Positions 33,374-34,186 of a DNA stretch of 34,186 bases are shown here, piece after piece. The stretch spans positions 1 through 34,186 of the forward strand of contig JAFWKK010000017.1 of NCBI GenBank assembly GCA_017514235.1, given 5' to 3'. The notes beneath the pieces are model-generated. The model ran no database searches. It saw only the letters and a list, made by a program, of their open reading frames with translations, and had not been told where the DNA came from. Positions within the stretch are counted from its first letter, which is position 1; every line of letters starts with the position of its first letter. This DNA comes from Kiritimatiellia bacterium (GTDB lineage: Bacteria; Verrucomicrobiota; Kiritimatiellia; RFP12; UBA1067). Made by a program: the position numbers and the translations under genes.

Positions 33374-34186
33374 ATGGAAATGCCGACATCTGCCCTTACG
33401 GGCATCACCCTCAAGGACATGTTTGACGCCGGGTTGCACTTCGGCCATCAGACGAAGCGCTGGAACCCGAAGATGAAGGGCTACATCTTCGACAAGCGCA
33501 ACGGAATCCACATCATCGACTTGCAGCAGTCCGTCGAGATGCTCGACGAGGCCGCAGCGTTTGTCAAGGGGGTGGTCCTCGCCGGCAAGAAGCTTCTTTT
33601 CGTGGCGACCAAGAAGCAGATGGCCGAGCTTGTCAAGGCGGCCGCGCAGGGAGTTGACCAGTTTTACGTTACCGAGCGCTGGCTCGGCGGCACCCTCACC
33701 AACGCCAAGACGATCCGCTCGTCGGTCAAGCGCATGCGTCAGCTGCAGGCGACGGCGAAGGCGAACGGCGGCCAGCTCTCCGAGCACAAGCAGGAGGCCT
33801 CGATGCTCCGCCGCGAGCTCGGCAAGCTCGAGACGAACCTTACGGGCATCGCCGACATGGCCGAGATGCCCGGTGCCGTCATCATAGTGGATTGCGTGAA
33901 GGAGGCGAACGCTGTCAAGGAGGCCGTCCGCCTGCACATTCCGGTCGTCGCGATCGTAGATACGAACGCCGACCCGGAGCCGATTGACTACGTTATTCCA
34001 GGCAACGACGACTCAGTGCGCGGCGTCGAGCTTGTCATCAACGGCCTTGTTAAGGTAATAAAGGAGGCCAACGACGAGTACAGCGCTCATGCGGCCGAGG
34101 AGAACCGCCGGCGCGAGGCCGAGCGCGCGCAGCGCGCGGCGACGGAGAAGGCCGCGCGGGCCGAGCGCAAGGCGAAGGCGTCGGCG
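33374..34186 (+). CDS. rpsB: 30S ribosomal protein S2 (runs off the window)
   Basis: The first 271 residues of S2, with no stop before the window ends. Family signatures are AGLHFGHQTKRWNPKM near 20-35, IHIIDLQQS near 46-54, FVATKKQ near 76-82, and ERWLGGTLTN. The conserved IPVVAIVDTNADP and IDYVIPGNDDS follow further along. The core normally ends near residue 240; here an Ala/Arg/Glu/Lys-rich helical extension continues to the edge. ATG 33374 is 5 nt after AAAGGAG. tsf (EF-Ts) usually follows rpsB but would lie outside. Confidence 0.97.
   Translation, partial: MEMPTSALTGITLKDMFDAGLHFGHQTKRWNPKMKGYIFDKRNGIHIIDLQQSVEMLDEAAAFVKGVVLAGKKLLFVATKKQMAELVKAAAQGVDQFYVTERWLGGTLTNAKTIRSSVKRMRQLQATAKANGGQLSEHKQEASMLRRELGKLETNLTGIADMAEMPGAVIIVDCVKEANAVKEAVRLHIPVVAIVDTNADPEPIDYVIPGNDDSVRGVELVINGLVKVIKEANDEYSAHAAEENRRREAERAQRAATEKAARAERKAKASA

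Overview
The window is 34.2 kb of compact, mostly high-GC bacterial chromosome. An anaerobe is suggested by rubrerythrin, the [FeFe]-hydrogenase maturase HydF and a 2-oxoacid:ferredoxin oxidoreductase-type subunit. A PVC-group bacterium (Verrucomicrobiota/Kiritimatiellota-like) is my best guess. It rests on the style of the large secreted metallopeptidase (InlB-type and putative-Ig modules plus a Gly/Ser/Thr/Lys-rich tail), a membrane Ser/Thr kinase, and TadE/TadG-like pseudopilins. This placement is inference, not proof. The right edge enters rpsB.

Layout. (1) 1-3722 is visibly AT-richer than the rest: two unknown proteins, a secreted patatin-like phospholipase, and a decayed Y1-transposase-type protein. 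It looks like an acquired or fast-evolving island. (2) 3970-8931 holds a membrane Ser/Thr kinase, five consecutive prepilin/TadE/TadG-like genes (one only 51 codons), and an M24 aminopeptidase. (3) 8988-10423 is a NifU-like scaffold, an IorB-like subunit and thiamine-phosphate synthase. (4) 10511-15739 is a surface-glycan operon: MsbA-like ABC exporter, GT2, hexapeptide acyltransferase, and a GT2 fused to a TupA-like ATP-grasp domain. (5) 15742-17690 (minus) is hydF plus a PHP phosphatase, divergent from rubrerythrin at 17871-18404. (6) 18401-22388 (minus) is a tightly coupled operon: dicarboxylate/amino-acid symporter, GntP permease, dtd, an overlooked 34-codon ORF, and a GT8 glycosyltransferase. 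(7) 22389-22896 is an intergenic region, AT-rich over about 22565-22860, with an orphan minus-strand terminator. (8) 22897-31071 is a DUF58 protein, a BatD/DUF4381-like protein, a small membrane protein, a Na/Pi cotransporter, a secreted metallopeptidase and glycerate kinase. (9) 31140-34186 is purB, a shortened miaA, and rpsB with a structured leader.

The strongest cross-cutting signal is promoter architecture. Nearly every operon starts with an extended -10 (TGnTATAAT), often after a T-run and usually without a good -35. In three cases (kinase, 51-codon pilin, symporter) exactly 7 nt separate the -10 from the start codon; in two more (ABC exporter, 24752 membrane protein) the gap is 10-11 nt. 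These messages would be leaderless or nearly so. In at least two places the T-tract of an upstream intrinsic terminator is also the T-run of the next promoter.

Genes within operons mostly overlap by 1-4 nt (ATGA, GTGA, TTGA, TGATG), which implies translational coupling. Convergent operons abut with 2 bp or share a CTAG stop. No tRNA, rRNA, CRISPR array or intact insertion sequence was seen.
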